Of a DNA stretch of 64,000 nt, positions 45,299 through 53,483 are shown one piece after another. The notes beneath the pieces are model-generated. The model was not told the origin of the DNA. It saw only the letters and a list, made by a program, of their open reading frames with translations, and searched no databases. Made by a program: the position numbers and the translations under genes. Origin of the DNA: Phycisphaerae bacterium (GTDB lineage: Bacteria > Planctomycetota > Phycisphaerae > SM23-33); the NCBI GenBank assembly GCA_030745875.1, contig JASLNT010000010.1:27239-91238 (forward strand), given 5' to 3'. Position 1 is the stretch's first letter, and every line of letters begins with the position of its first letter.

Positions 45299-46265
45299 TT
45301 TCTCGCTCTCTTTCTTCAATGCACGGGCATTGCATATCTTCAAGGCAGGCAGAACAGATCGTCTCCCCGCAGTCTGGACAAGCTGTGATGCATCCGGCGC
45401 AGTAACGATCCTCGCACACGGGGCATTCATTCAAGCATCCGCCGCATGTGATCTCGCCGCATCCGCTGCAAGACGAAGCACACTCGTCGCAAAAGTCATA
45501 CTCGCAACTGCTGCACCAGAATACATTATCCTCGGCCACAACGAAGCCGCAGTCATGGCATGACCGTCCGTACCAATTGTCCAACGCGATGTATGGCGAA
45601 TCGGGATTGTAAGTCTCCAACACGCTGCGTATCAGGCAGAACAGATCGCTCAACCGCCCGCCTTCCACCGCCGATTTGATTGGCAGCAACGCATCGCCGC
45701 AACACATTTGCTCGTCTGACACATGTGGATGCACCACCGAATTATTTGACGAAGCCGGATGCGGATCCAGGGCTATGACATCAAATGAACTTTGCGGATT
45801 CTCCGAAGCAATCCGGTCAATATGCAGCCGGATCTCGAACGGCCCGAGGTGGACGCCGTCAAGTTCGATCGCCCCGGTCACAGCCGAAAGCGTTCGGTTT
45901 TTCAGGCTATAGTCCACTTCGGAGAACTCGTCTTCGAGTTGGATGATTTCCTCGACAATCTCCCGAAGCGTTGGGATCCGGCAGGCATTGGTTTCGATCG
46001 CACGCTGAACACAGCCTACATGATGCGGCATGTCCAGCAATGCGGCCTTGATGTTGCGAACAGTTATTCTCGCCGCGGCCGGCCATCCGCGCAGCAAGCA
46101 AGTCACCAGCTTCTGTCGACCAATCCTAATCCTGTCGGCCTGGCCGAGCAGGATTCCGGCCTGCTGATGAACATCGCCAATCCGGCGGCGCTGCAGCTGC
46201 TGCAGTTGCTCTCTGATCTTTCGGGCTATACGCACATGCGTCTTGCCCGCTGGTTTGGTATTCAT
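45219..46265 (-). CDS. E2-like (UBC-fold) protein fused to tandem zinc-knuckle array
   Basis: A 348-residue protein in three parts. Residues 1-95 are helical and Arg-rich. Residues about 98-233 look like a UBC/E2 domain: GPFEIRLHID, then HPHVSDEQMCCG (candidate catalytic Cys188/189) and LETYNPDSPYIALDNW, which parallels HPN...C and the NP-x-SP region of E2 enzymes. Residues 236-307 hold five CxxC pairs and more: four tandem 15-residue units CxxCx4CxxCx3 start at Cys251, 266, 281 and 296, giving 18 or more zinc-ligand Cys in a RING-like position. A strong GGGAGGAG precedes the ATG at 46265. The fusion would join E2 and E3-like functions (inference). The acidic tail overlaps the JAMM gene. Confidence 0.8.
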   Translation of the reverse strand: MNTKPAGKTHVRIARKIREQLQQLQRRRIGDVHQQAGILLGQADRIRIGRQKLVTCLLRGWPAAARITVRNIKAALLDMPHHVGCVQRAIETNACRIPTLREIVEEIIQLEDEFSEVDYSLKNRTLSAVTGAIELDGVHLGPFEIRLHIDRIASENPQSSFDVIALDPHPASSNNSVVHPHVSDEQMCCGDALLPIKSAVEGGRLSDLFCLIRSVLETYNPDSPYIALDNWYGRSCHDCGFVVAEDNVFWCSSCEYDFCDECASSCSGCGEITCGGCLNECPVCEDRYCAGCITACPDCGETICSACLEDMQCPCIEERERENEDDQEEDSVKKPGVAIDGPVRVEAA

Positions 46266-46286
46266 GTTATGCTCCTCCCGGAACAG

Positions 46287-46333
46287 AGGCGCCCGTCCGG
46301 CGGCTAATGACCAGCCAGCCCGGACGGGCGCCT
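46287..46333. terminator. Perfect 14-bp hairpin between modifier and E2 genes
   Basis: AGGCGCCCGTCCGG (46287-46300) and CCGGACGGGCGCCT (46320-46333) with a 19-base loop. It sits between the modifier stop and the E2 ribosome site. Lacking a T-run on the operon strand, it may protect the modifier mRNA or attenuate transcription so that modifier is made in excess of enzymes. Confidence 0.6.
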
Positions 46334-46353
46334 GTTGTCGAAAACGAGTTTTG

Positions 46354-46593
46354 CTAGATGCCGATCGCGGGACGCGCGGCGCCTTGGATTTTTGTCGGTG
46401 TCGCGCTGACGCGATCGCCCTCCTTCAGCACATAGTTGCGCGGCACGGGCTGGCGATCGACGCGGATCAGCAGGTCGTCGGCCTGATGGGCGGGCAGCCG
46501 TTCGGAGATGAACTTGTCGATAGTCGTGCCGTCAGCCACATCGACGTAATCCGCGAATCCGGCGCCGGAATTATTGATGAACAATACTTGCAT
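46354..46593 (-). CDS. Ubiquitin-like beta-grasp modifier (MoaD/ThiS/Ubl type)
   Basis: A 79-residue beta-grasp protein: MQVLFINNSGAGFADYVDV, GTTIDKFISERL, LLIRVDRQPVPRNYVLKEGD and RVSATPTKIQGA follow the strand-helix-strand order of ThiS, MoaD and small ubiquitins. The KIQGA end is followed by ARPAIGI rather than finishing in GG, so a trimming step by the JAMM enzyme to expose a Gly is plausible. AGGAGC stands seven bases before the ATG. A degraded relative with the same C-terminal half lies at 60990-61066. The neighbouring E1, E2-like and JAMM genes make a sulfur-carrier-only role less likely than protein conjugation. Confidence 0.85.
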   Translation of the reverse strand: MQVLFINNSGAGFADYVDVADGTTIDKFISERLPAHQADDLLIRVDRQPVPRNYVLKEGDRVSATPTKIQGAARPAIGI

Positions 46594-46687
46594 AGGTTGC
46601 TCCTGTAAGACAGACAGTGTGATAGTTACGCCAGCGCCCCGCTGGCGCCGGCCGAGTATGGAAGTGACGAGTCAAGAGATCAAACAG

Positions 46688-46876
46688 CTACGCCGCCCGG
46701 CCATCACTGGCCGGACACACAAGCTCGCCCACGGCCTCACCGTGAACAGCCAAACTGCGATTAACAGCAGCCAATTCGCCCTGGCCGTCGTTCGCGACGG
46801 CATGCACGACATTTTCGCCAAGCATCTGCAATTCTTCCGGCATAAGCTTGGCCGCTTTGACAATGCTCATAAACAT
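46688..46876 (-). CDS. Small hypothetical protein upstream of modifier
   Basis: About 60-62 residues (MSIVKAAKLMPEELQMLGEN...), starting at 46876 or at 46870, with AAGGAG directly upstream (four and ten bases respectively). Mostly helical and mildly acidic. It is the first gene after the promoter at 47023-47050 and lies 94 bases before the modifier gene. Unknown function. Confidence 0.6.
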   Translation of the reverse strand: MFMSIVKAAKLMPEELQMLGENVVHAVANDGQGELAAVNRSLAVHGEAVGELVCPASDGRAA

Positions 46877-47022
46877 ACTCCTTGTCCCAATGGGACGGTT
46901 GATTAAACAAGGACGCGAAACGGAAACATGCAACACCCCCAACAAGCGGCGATTTACACAAATGAGATGAACGAACATCCCCCCACGAGACAAGAAATTC
47001 ATACCTAACTTCTCTTCATGTA

Positions 47023-47050
47023 TTTATAGCTGGTTTCTGCCCCAAATTAA
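47023..47050 (-). promoter_or_regulatory. Promoter of conjugation operon (copy 1)
   Basis: On the minus strand TTAATT (47050-47045), 16 bases, then TATAAA (47028-47023). The same pair with the same spacing and similar flanks recurs at 47446-47473. It would drive the operon from the small gene at 46876 through the modifier and enzymes. Confidence 0.6.
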
Positions 47051-47168
47051 GCAGCCGCCGTTTACAGACATGCTCACCAACCGGCCACACCACAAGCCCT
47101 CCGGGGTTCAAACCGCTGTGCACGATATAAAGCGACAACCCCGGCGGACCTGCGGCGCCATTGGCGAC

Positions 47169-47318
47169 TCACAGCTCGCGATAGACGCTAATCGCAATCC
47201 AGGTAAACAAACAAGCCATCACAACGTCGAACAAACTCCCCGTCGCCAACACGGCCAACACCCCCATCCCCAGGCCAAGTACGGCGACAGCTTCGGTATC
47301 TCTTCTGATAAGCACCAC
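47169..47318 (-). CDS. Small membrane protein candidate
   Basis: About 49 residues from a GTG at 47318 or 47315 next to AAAGGAGG. Residues from about 12 on are hydrophobic (VAVLGLGMGVLAVLATGS and a second segment LFDVVMACLFTWIAISVY). It lies behind the second promoter copy. The ribosome site spacing is short, so confidence is limited. Confidence 0.4.
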   Translation of the reverse strand: MVLIRRDTEAVAVLGLGMGVLAVLATGSLFDVVMACLFTWIAISVYREL

Positions 47319-47445
47319 CTCCTTTCGCGGTAGTTCAAAGTGTGAATCCGATCCCCTCCATACGATCGAACGGCTGGCAATCCAAACAAGCACGCTGGAA
47401 AACCAACAAGACAGACAAGAAGAAATGCTAAATCCTCTTCGCTTG

Positions 47446-47473
47446 TTTATAGCTCTTTTGGGGGCAAAATTAA
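47446..47473 (-). promoter_or_regulatory. Promoter copy 2 in element
   Basis: Minus strand TTAATT (47473-47468), 16 bases, TATAAA (47451-47446). Flanks resemble copy 1 over about 60 bases (GCTTAATTT..., AGCTATAAA, GAAGAG). It would serve the small membrane ORF. The gap 47319-47711 contains nothing else I can support. Confidence 0.55.
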
Positions 47474-47717
47474 GCTACCACAAGCACGCCCGGCCACTGA
47501 CCACACTATGGACATCAGAATAGCATTGGCTTCGAGTCGAGTGAAATCCCATAGCACAATCATGCCCCAACAACGAACGCCCGATAGGATCACTTGCCAC
47601 CACGACTTCGTTGACAAACCCATATACGCACGGATAATAACACTTACCTCCCCGTAACCGTTATGGGCGTATGCCATGTTGAAGATGGGCGGATGGTATT
47701 ATAGAAGGAGAATGAGC

Positions 47718-49675
47718 GTGAAGTGGGACAAAGACTTGACGGGACCGCACCTGGCCATTGCTAGAACGGATGACACTCCACTACGCGTAGTGGCTGGTCC
47801 TGGAACCGGAAAGACGTTCGCGCTCATGCGTCGAGTCACACGGCTGCTCGAAACAGGATCCGTGAACCCAAACGCCTGCTCGTCTGCACCTTCACGCGGA
47901 CTGCGGCATCTGATCTCGCTGGCGAAATCGCAGGGCTCGGTGTCCCTGGCGCGGAAAATATCTGGGCCGGAACACTCCACGCCTACTGCTTTGGACTTCT
48001 GTCGCGTGGCGAAGTGCTACAAACCACCGGCCGCGTACCCCGACCTCTGTTGGACTTTGAATCGCGTTTCATGCTTCAGGACTTGCAACACGAGGGCATG
48101 GGAGGAATAAGGAAGTGCAAAAAGTCCCTTCAAGCCTTCAACGCCGCTTGGGCACGACTTCAAACCGATGATCCTGGATGGCCTCACGAAGAAACCGACC
48201 GCACCTTCCAGAACGGGCTACTATCTTGGCTGCGTTTCCACAGATGCATGCTAATCGGGGAACTGGTGCCGGAAGCAGTCCGTTACCTTCGCGACAATCC
48301 CGAGTCCCAGGACCGACACGCCTTCGACCACGTCCTCGTCGATGAATACCAAGATCTGAACAGGGCTGAGCAGATAATTCTGGACCTACTGACCGGTGAT
48401 GGTGACCTAACGATTGTAGGCGACGAGGATCAGTCTATCTACTCCTTCAAATTCGCGCATCCCGAAGGGATCGCCGAGTTCCCAACGACCCACCCAGGGA
48501 CCCACGACCAAGATCTTCTCGAATGCCGACGGTGCCCCCAGATCATTGTGGACATGGCTAACTCGCTCATTGCACACAACGCAATCCGATCGCCACGTAC
48601 CCTCACATGCCACAAAGGGTGTCCAGAAGGCGAAGTAGCCGTTGTGCAGTGGCGAGACATGAAGCAGGAAGCCGTCGGGATCGCCCTTACTATCCACGAA
48701 CGAGTTAAGCGAGGGGATGTGGCGCCTGGCCGCGTCCTGATACTCGCGCCTCGCAGACAGATAGGCTATGCAGTACGCGATGCCCTCAACGAATTCGGAA
48801 CACCCGCACACAGCTTCTTCAACGAGGAGGTCTTCGATGGTAGGCCGCAAGATCTGGGCGCCAGCAGATCGCAACAGGCGTTCACGCTACTGAACCTCCT
48901 TGCCAGTCCCGAAGACGTAGTGTCCCTCCGCTGCTGGTGTGGTTTCGGCACTAACTCTCTCCAGTCGCCGGCATGGACTCGCCTTCGATCGCACTGCCTT
49001 AGCAATAATGTGGAGCCGCACGAAGCCCTTGGCCAACTAGTTGCCGGGAAGATCAGAATCCCTCACACTACGCCTCTTGCCTCCCGCTACGCCGACCTGC
49101 AGACCCGGCTTATCGAGTTAGCTGATGTCTGTGGGCAAGAACTCATCGACGCGCTGTTTCCGGAGAGTGAGGCTTGGGCTGAACCCTTCCGACAGGCACA
49201 GGCGGAAGATGAAGATGGCGATCCGATCGATCCGAAGAGCCTACTCGCCGACTTGCGAACGCGGGCAATTCAACCGGAACTGCCAACGGATGTAGAGTAC
49301 GTGCGTGTCATAAGTCTCCACAAATCTAAGGGATTAACGGCCGACATGGTCGTCGTTCTTGGTTGCACTAGGGGCATGATTCCCGCGATCATCCCTGACC
49401 ACCTTAGCCCCGTCGAGCAGCAGCGATTCATTGAGGAGCAGAGGCGTCTCTTCTTCGTCGCCCTGACTAGAAGCCGCGGAGTCCTAATCCTATCAAACTT
49501 CGCCAACATGCCGCGAGACGTGGCCCATAGGATGCGGGTTCCCGTTCGCGGTGGAACACCCACAGACGCCCAAACCTTCGCTTCGGCCTTTCTCGGGGAG
49601 TTGGGGCATTCACGCCCCGAAACGTTGAAGGGCAGGGCCTTTCTTGATTCCATGGGCATTGACATAGGTGGCTAG
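47718..49675 (+). CDS. UvrD/PcrA-like SF1 DNA helicase with -1 frame break
   Basis: About 650 residues if the two frames are joined. Frame one holds a Q-motif-like LTGPHLAIARTDDTPLRVV and Walker A AGPGTGKTF; it would end in nonsense without a shift. Frame two, read from 47867, continues KRLLVCTFTRTAASDLAGEI (motif Ia) and later carries VDEYQDLN (Walker B), VGDEDQSIYSF, ISLHKSKGL and VALTRSRG, a complete UvrD set. The switch falls exactly at CCCAAAC (47867-47873), in the right phase for a -1 slip. It may be programmed frameshifting, a recent deletion or a sequence error. GTG 47718 has AAGGAG seven bases upstream; ATG 47712 is possible but too close to it. Confidence 0.82.
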
Positions 49676-50015
49676 TGCCGATTAAGTGAGATGGCAAGTT
49701 CGCAGACCGACAAACCACCAAGCCGTAACGACTTGATTAGAAGGATGTTGCAAAACGCTATGCACTATGCGCCGTATCGTTTGAATTGCCATTGCTGGAA
49801 TCCGGCAGCATGTTCAAAACAAATCAACTCGCCACATCGCAGCGTGCTTTTTGGTGTAACAATGACCTCTGAAGAGGATTCCACATATTATTAGGTAAAT
49901 GTGTTGAGTATGGGGGACCCCGCCTACTATGCCACATTCCGAAATACAACCCAGAATGAGTAACATGGCCAAGAACTCGCACACGAGCATTGTACATATA
50001 AGATGTTTAAAGGTG
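49676..50015. other. Intergenic region at element right side
   Basis: About 340 bases with no ORF of good coding character or ribosome site. I searched by eye for a copy of the tRNA-Ser 3' end here and found none. Confidence 0.45.
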
Positions 50016-50231
50016 TTACTTGCCCAGGAACAGCCACACGTTGTGTTTGCTCCCATCCGAGATCCCGACCAGCAGGTCGAGTTTGCCATCGTTGTTCCAA
50101 TCCGTAACATCGATCCTACGGTAGCTTTTCATCGGTAAGCCCTTGCCCTTGGCTGGCGTAGCTACGAGCTTGGCATCGGCGAGTTTGGGTTCCTTGGCCG
50201 AGCCTGAAGTGCGGAGCATCCTAGCGGGCAT
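50016..50231 (-). pseudogene. C-terminal fragment of FG-GAP/VCBS repeat protein
   Basis: A 71-codon frame whose last part, RIDVTDWNNDGKLDLLVGISDG, is a VCBS/FG-GAP calcium-binding repeat (here split at about residues 40-61) and ends NVWLFLGK. Nothing upstream continues the frame: a stop is directly before it. It is the tail of a once longer secreted protein, truncated near 50230, possibly by the insertion or rearrangement of neighbouring DNA. Confidence 0.6.
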
Positions 50232-50344
50232 CTATCGCTGTATGTACTGGCGTGAAGATAAACAACGATGGGATCTCGACAAGAAGGTCAGCGGCTCCGA
50301 CACCGTCCAGTTGCTCTGCGAACTAATGCCGGGCGGGCGTGCGT

Positions 50345-50402
50345 CACTGATAGGAAATTTGATTCCGCGCGGGCGTGCGTCGGAGGCCCGGGGGTGAGGG
50401 GT
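50345..50402 (+). repeat. 58-bp inverted repeat, left copy
   Basis: Matches the reverse complement of 52159-52216 at 55 of 58 positions. It lies 89 bases before the beta-propeller gene. The outer ends have no target-site duplication that I can see. Confidence 0.85.
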
Positions 50403-50490
50403 CTTCGCCCTTTCGGCTTGCTCGGTTTTGCGGTATCGGATAGTCTCTGAGTGCGTTTTTGGTGGAACTTAAGGGCGAAAGGGCTCGATT

Positions 50491-51978
50491 ATGCAATTCC
50501 ATTTACGGTGTAGGATTCTGTTGGTTGGCGCCTTGATTACCGTCTGTGGCGCCCAGGCTGCGACGGTCGGTTTGCAGAAGCAGTTGCTGGTTGACGATTA
50601 CGTTATTGAATCGAAAGAGAACGTCACGCGCGAGTTGGGCAAGGTTAAGAAAGTCGGGATAGTGCTCAAACCGTCTCTGGACACGGACTTTCATCCTTCC
50701 TGGAAAAAGCCCGACCGCACGCCGGTGGGGTTGGATTTCGGGTACTACACGAGCGTGTTTCGCAACGAGAAGACGGGCAAGTTTCAGATGTGGTACATGG
50801 CTTACCGATTCAGCGGAGTCGGCTACGCGGAGTCCAAAGACGGAATCCACTGGACCAAGCCGCTGGTGGGAAAAGGTGGGAAGAACAACATCGTCCACCT
50901 CAGCCAGGGCTTCAGTTGCACCGTCGATCCGACGCTTCGGTGGGGACATGCCGAGAAGTACAAGGGCGCCGCCGACTTCGCCGACCGCGGTTGTCGTGTC
51001 GCGATCTGCTATTCGTCCGACGGTATTCATTGGTCTAACTACAATGGCGGTAAACCCGTCTCTCATCGAGCTGCGGATACTCATAACCAACTCCTGTGGG
51101 ACCCGATCTCCAAATCCTATCGTTTGCTGACCCGTACGGACCTGGGCGGAGTGGCCGGGGTGAGCGAGAGTCGCTCGACGCGCATAATGACCCACACTGC
51201 CGGAGGCGACCTGAAGAAACATCCCACGGCGTGGAAGACCGTTATCGACAAGATATGCGTGGATGATCCCAGGAAGGAGAAAAACCGCTGGGGCAAGCCT
51301 CGCCTGCAGCTCAACGGGATGACAATGTGGATTTACGAAGGAGTCTACTTCGGGCTTATGGATGTTTACACGATGGACCAATCGGAGTCCTTCGACGGGT
51401 TCGACTACAAGACACGCCACGATGAAGATTATATGGATTTCTACATTGGCGTCAGTCGCGACGGAATGAACTTCGACAAGAGCTGGATATACGCTCGCAA
51501 GGCGCTCGTGCCGCGCGGACCGGCCGGGAGTTTCGACAAGGACGGAGTCAAGCCGCCTGCGCAGATCATCACCTGGAAAGATGAGCATTGGATTTACTAC
51601 GGCGGTATGGACGAGCGTCACTATAGCAAAGGGCGCCACCTGAACATCGGACTGGCCAAGCTGCGGCTGGACGGGTTTGTGTGTCTGTCGGCCGGAGAGA
51701 AGAACGGAACGATCGTTACTAAACCGTTCAAACTCGAAGGCGACAGGCCGGAAGTGAATGTTGATGCTAAAGACGGTTGGGTGCGGGTTGAACTGCTCGA
51801 TGAAAGCGGTGAGGCGATCACTGGTTTCTCATCGACATCCAAGGGCGTCGACGAGTTGCGGTTGACGCCGAAATGGGATATGTCGAAACTCAAAGGGAAA
51901 ACGGTCAAGCTGAAGTTCACGCTCCGCAGCGCGAAGCTTTATGCGTTTGATTTCGAGTTGGTGGAAAAGCGAACATGA
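50491..51978 (+). CDS. Secreted five-bladed beta-propeller protein (GH32/43/117-like)
   Basis: A 495-residue protein with a signal peptide (LLVGALITVCGAQAATVG). Repeats of the kind GVGYAESKDGIHWTKP, VAICYSSDGIHWSNY and FYIGVSRDGMNFDKSW are the blade motif of GH43/GH32-type propellers, and the C-terminal 100 residues form a beta-sandwich-like domain. Planctomycetes carry many such proteins near sulfatases and glycosidases. A catalytic set cannot be assigned, so it may be a glycosidase or a binding protein. AAAGGG precedes the ATG. A 9-bp inverted repeat (50407-50415 with 50476-50484) frames its promoter region. Confidence 0.78.
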   Translation: MQFHLRCRILLVGALITVCGAQAATVGLQKQLLVDDYVIESKENVTRELGKVKKVGIVLKPSLDTDFHPSWKKPDRTPVGLDFGYYTSVFRNEKTGKFQMWYMAYRFSGVGYAESKDGIHWTKPLVGKGGKNNIVHLSQGFSCTVDPTLRWGHAEKYKGAADFADRGCRVAICYSSDGIHWSNYNGGKPVSHRAADTHNQLLWDPISKSYRLLTRTDLGGVAGVSESRSTRIMTHTAGGDLKKHPTAWKTVIDKICVDDPRKEKNRWGKPRLQLNGMTMWIYEGVYFGLMDVYTMDQSESFDGFDYKTRHDEDYMDFYIGVSRDGMNFDKSWIYARKALVPRGPAGSFDKDGVKPPAQIITWKDEHWIYYGGMDERHYSKGRHLNIGLAKLRLDGFVCLSAGEKNGTIVTKPFKLEGDRPEVNVDAKDGWVRVELLDESGEAITGFSSTSKGVDELRLTPKWDMSKLKGKTVKLKFTLRSAKLYAFDFELVEKRT

Positions 51979-52158
51979 ATCACCGAGCTTGGCGCCACTG
52001 GGGTCTTGTTCTGATCGCTATCATACTACCAGAAGTGAGCTTGGGGACGGTCCCCGGGCCTCAACGAACGGGCGAAACGGGCCAAACAGATGCTCTAGGT
52101 GGTGAACAGGGCTGACGCGGGGCGCCAAGCGAGCGCCGAAAGCTCCGACTCTCCCCAA

Positions 52159-52216
52159 ACCCCTCACCCCCGGGCCTCCGACGCACGGTCACGCGGAATC
52201 AAATTTCCTATCAGTG
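52159..52216 (-). repeat. 58-bp inverted repeat, right copy
   Basis: Reverse complement of 50345-50402 with three mismatches. Together the copies frame 1.76 kb holding only the propeller gene and no transposase. The rest of the 347-base gap 51979-52325 shows no gene. Confidence 0.85.
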
Positions 52217-52325
52217 TGGAAACGGAGCATGGTCAGGCCAGTGAGACACCGACAATCGAAAGAGTCGGCCAACGGATATGCCAACCTAAACCACCGCGCC
52301 ACATCTCGACTCCACCGGAATTTGT

Positions 52326-53483
52326 TCAGTTTTCCGCGCGGCGTTCTTTGCGGTATTGGCTTGGCGAGACCCCTTCGTTGCTGATGAACGCCCGGTCGAA
52401 ACTCCGCCGGCTGTTGAAGCCCGAATCAGCAGCTACCTGCTTCAATGGTTCGTCGGTCTCGGCAAGCCGTCGCTTGGACCGCTCCAATCGCATGTAGAGA
52501 AGCTCCTGACCGATCGTTCGCTGCATTATCTTCTGAAAGCGCCGTTCCAACGAGCGTCGGGTCATCACCGCCGCCCTGGCTATATCGTCAACCGTGATCG
52601 GTTCGTGCCCGTGCTCTGAAATGAAACGTAGGGCCCGGGCCACTACCGGATCGTCCACGGCGTACGAATCGGTCGATTCACGCTGGATCAATCCCGCCGG
52701 CGGGACCAGAATCGGCTGATCCGGCGGCGCGGCGCCGTCCATCAAGCGGTCCAACAGCGCCGCGGCCTGATAGCCGAGTTGCACGTAGCCCGGGTTGATG
52801 CTCGTAATCGACGGTGACGCGGACTCACAGACGACCCTATTGTCGCCCACGCCGATCAGCGAGACGTCCCGCGGCACGTGCAGGCCCTTGGAGCGGCAGA
52901 TATGTATAAGGTAGTGACAACCGAGATCCAGAATGCTGAAGATACCGATGGGCGTCGACCAGGTATCGACCCACTCGGACAGACCGCTGGTCAGCGCCCG
53001 CCAGTTTTGCTCACGGCCCAAATTGTGCATTTTGAACCGACGCACCGAGCAGGACAGCCCAGAAGTCTTGAGTTCCGAACGAAACCCCTTTAGCATCAGT
53101 CGCGTAGCCGCCTCGGCCGACGAGCCCAAGAATCCTAACTGGCGACAACCGCGGCCGATCAGGTGCCTGGCGCCCATCACGCCAATCGCCTCGAAGTCGG
53201 GAAAGACGCTCGGGAAAGTGTTACTCGGCAGGTTCAGCCGGAGGTTGACCACCGGCACGCTGAGGCGACCCGGGTCGTAGATCACATCGGACTTCGCACG
53301 CCCAATAATCCCATCATAAGGCTTGGCGCCCCGGCACATCTGCATCGTGCGCGCCGCAAACGGGTCGATGGTGCAATCCCATCCGGCCTGGGCGGCGTAT
53401 TCCTGAGTGCCCTCGTAGGTATTCACCTTTTCCCAATACACGTCCAACATCACCGCCACTCGCCGTCGCTTGGTGCTCTTCAT
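52326..53483 (-). CDS. XylR-like transcriptional regulator (LacI-type sensor plus AraC HTH)
   Basis: A 385-residue regulator. The N-terminal 280 residues are a periplasmic-binding-like sensor (RRVAVMLDVYWE..., then VSLIGVGDNRVVCESASP and SITSINPGYVQLGYQAA), and the C-terminal 105 residues an AraC double HTH (ITVDDIARAAVMTRRSLERRF and LKQVAADSGFNSRRSFDRAF). The family activates sugar-use genes on binding a sugar. It is divergent from the PEP-CTERM genes and adjacent to the propeller gene, both possible targets. AGAAAGG stands upstream of the ATG. Confidence 0.93.
   Translation of the reverse strand: MKSTKRRRVAVMLDVYWEKVNTYEGTQEYAAQAGWDCTIDPFAARTMQMCRGAKPYDGIIGRAKSDVIYDPGRLSVPVVNLRLNLPSNTFPSVFPDFEAIGVMGARHLIGRGCRQLGFLGSSAEAATRLMLKGFRSELKTSGLSCSVRRFKMHNLGREQNWRALTSGLSEWVDTWSTPIGIFSILDLGCHYLIHICRSKGLHVPRDVSLIGVGDNRVVCESASPSITSINPGYVQLGYQAAALLDRLMDGAAPPDQPILVPPAGLIQRESTDSYAVDDPVVARALRFISEHGHEPITVDDIARAAVMTRRSLERRFQKIMQRTIGQELLYMRLERSKRRLAETDEPLKQVAADSGFNSRRSFDRAFISNEGVSPSQYRKERRAEN

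Larger units (their letters stand above)
39154..50015. mobile_element. Integrative element at tRNA-Ser (about 10.8 kb, right end uncertain)
   Basis: A tRNA gene is followed by a tyrosine integrase, an HTH partner, a run of small unknown genes and an operon for ubiquitin-like conjugation, then a UvrD-like helicase; none resembles the core genes on either side. The left end is taken at the tRNA. I did not find a repeat of the tRNA 3' end by eye, so the right end is placed before the truncated FG-GAP fragment at 50016 as a guess. No conjugation or phage structural genes are recognised. Confidence 0.6.

Noticed and set aside
43450..46593. Assignment of the cassette to the PRTRC system
   Set aside because: PRTRC also has ThiF, E2 and JAB members, but no ParB-related gene or other PRTRC genes are seen and the modifier does not look like PRTRC protein C as I remember it.
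47447..47677. 76-codon minus-strand ORF before the helicase
   Set aside because: It runs through the promoter copy at 47446-47473 and its only ribosome-site-like sequence lacks a start codon at proper distance.
49691..49894. 67-codon ORF after the helicase
   Set aside because: No ribosome site, no coding character, no recognisable motif.
49676..50400. Right attachment site as a copy of the tRNA-Ser 3' end
   Set aside because: I looked for repeats of the T-arm and acceptor sequence here by eye and found none; the right end stays unresolved.
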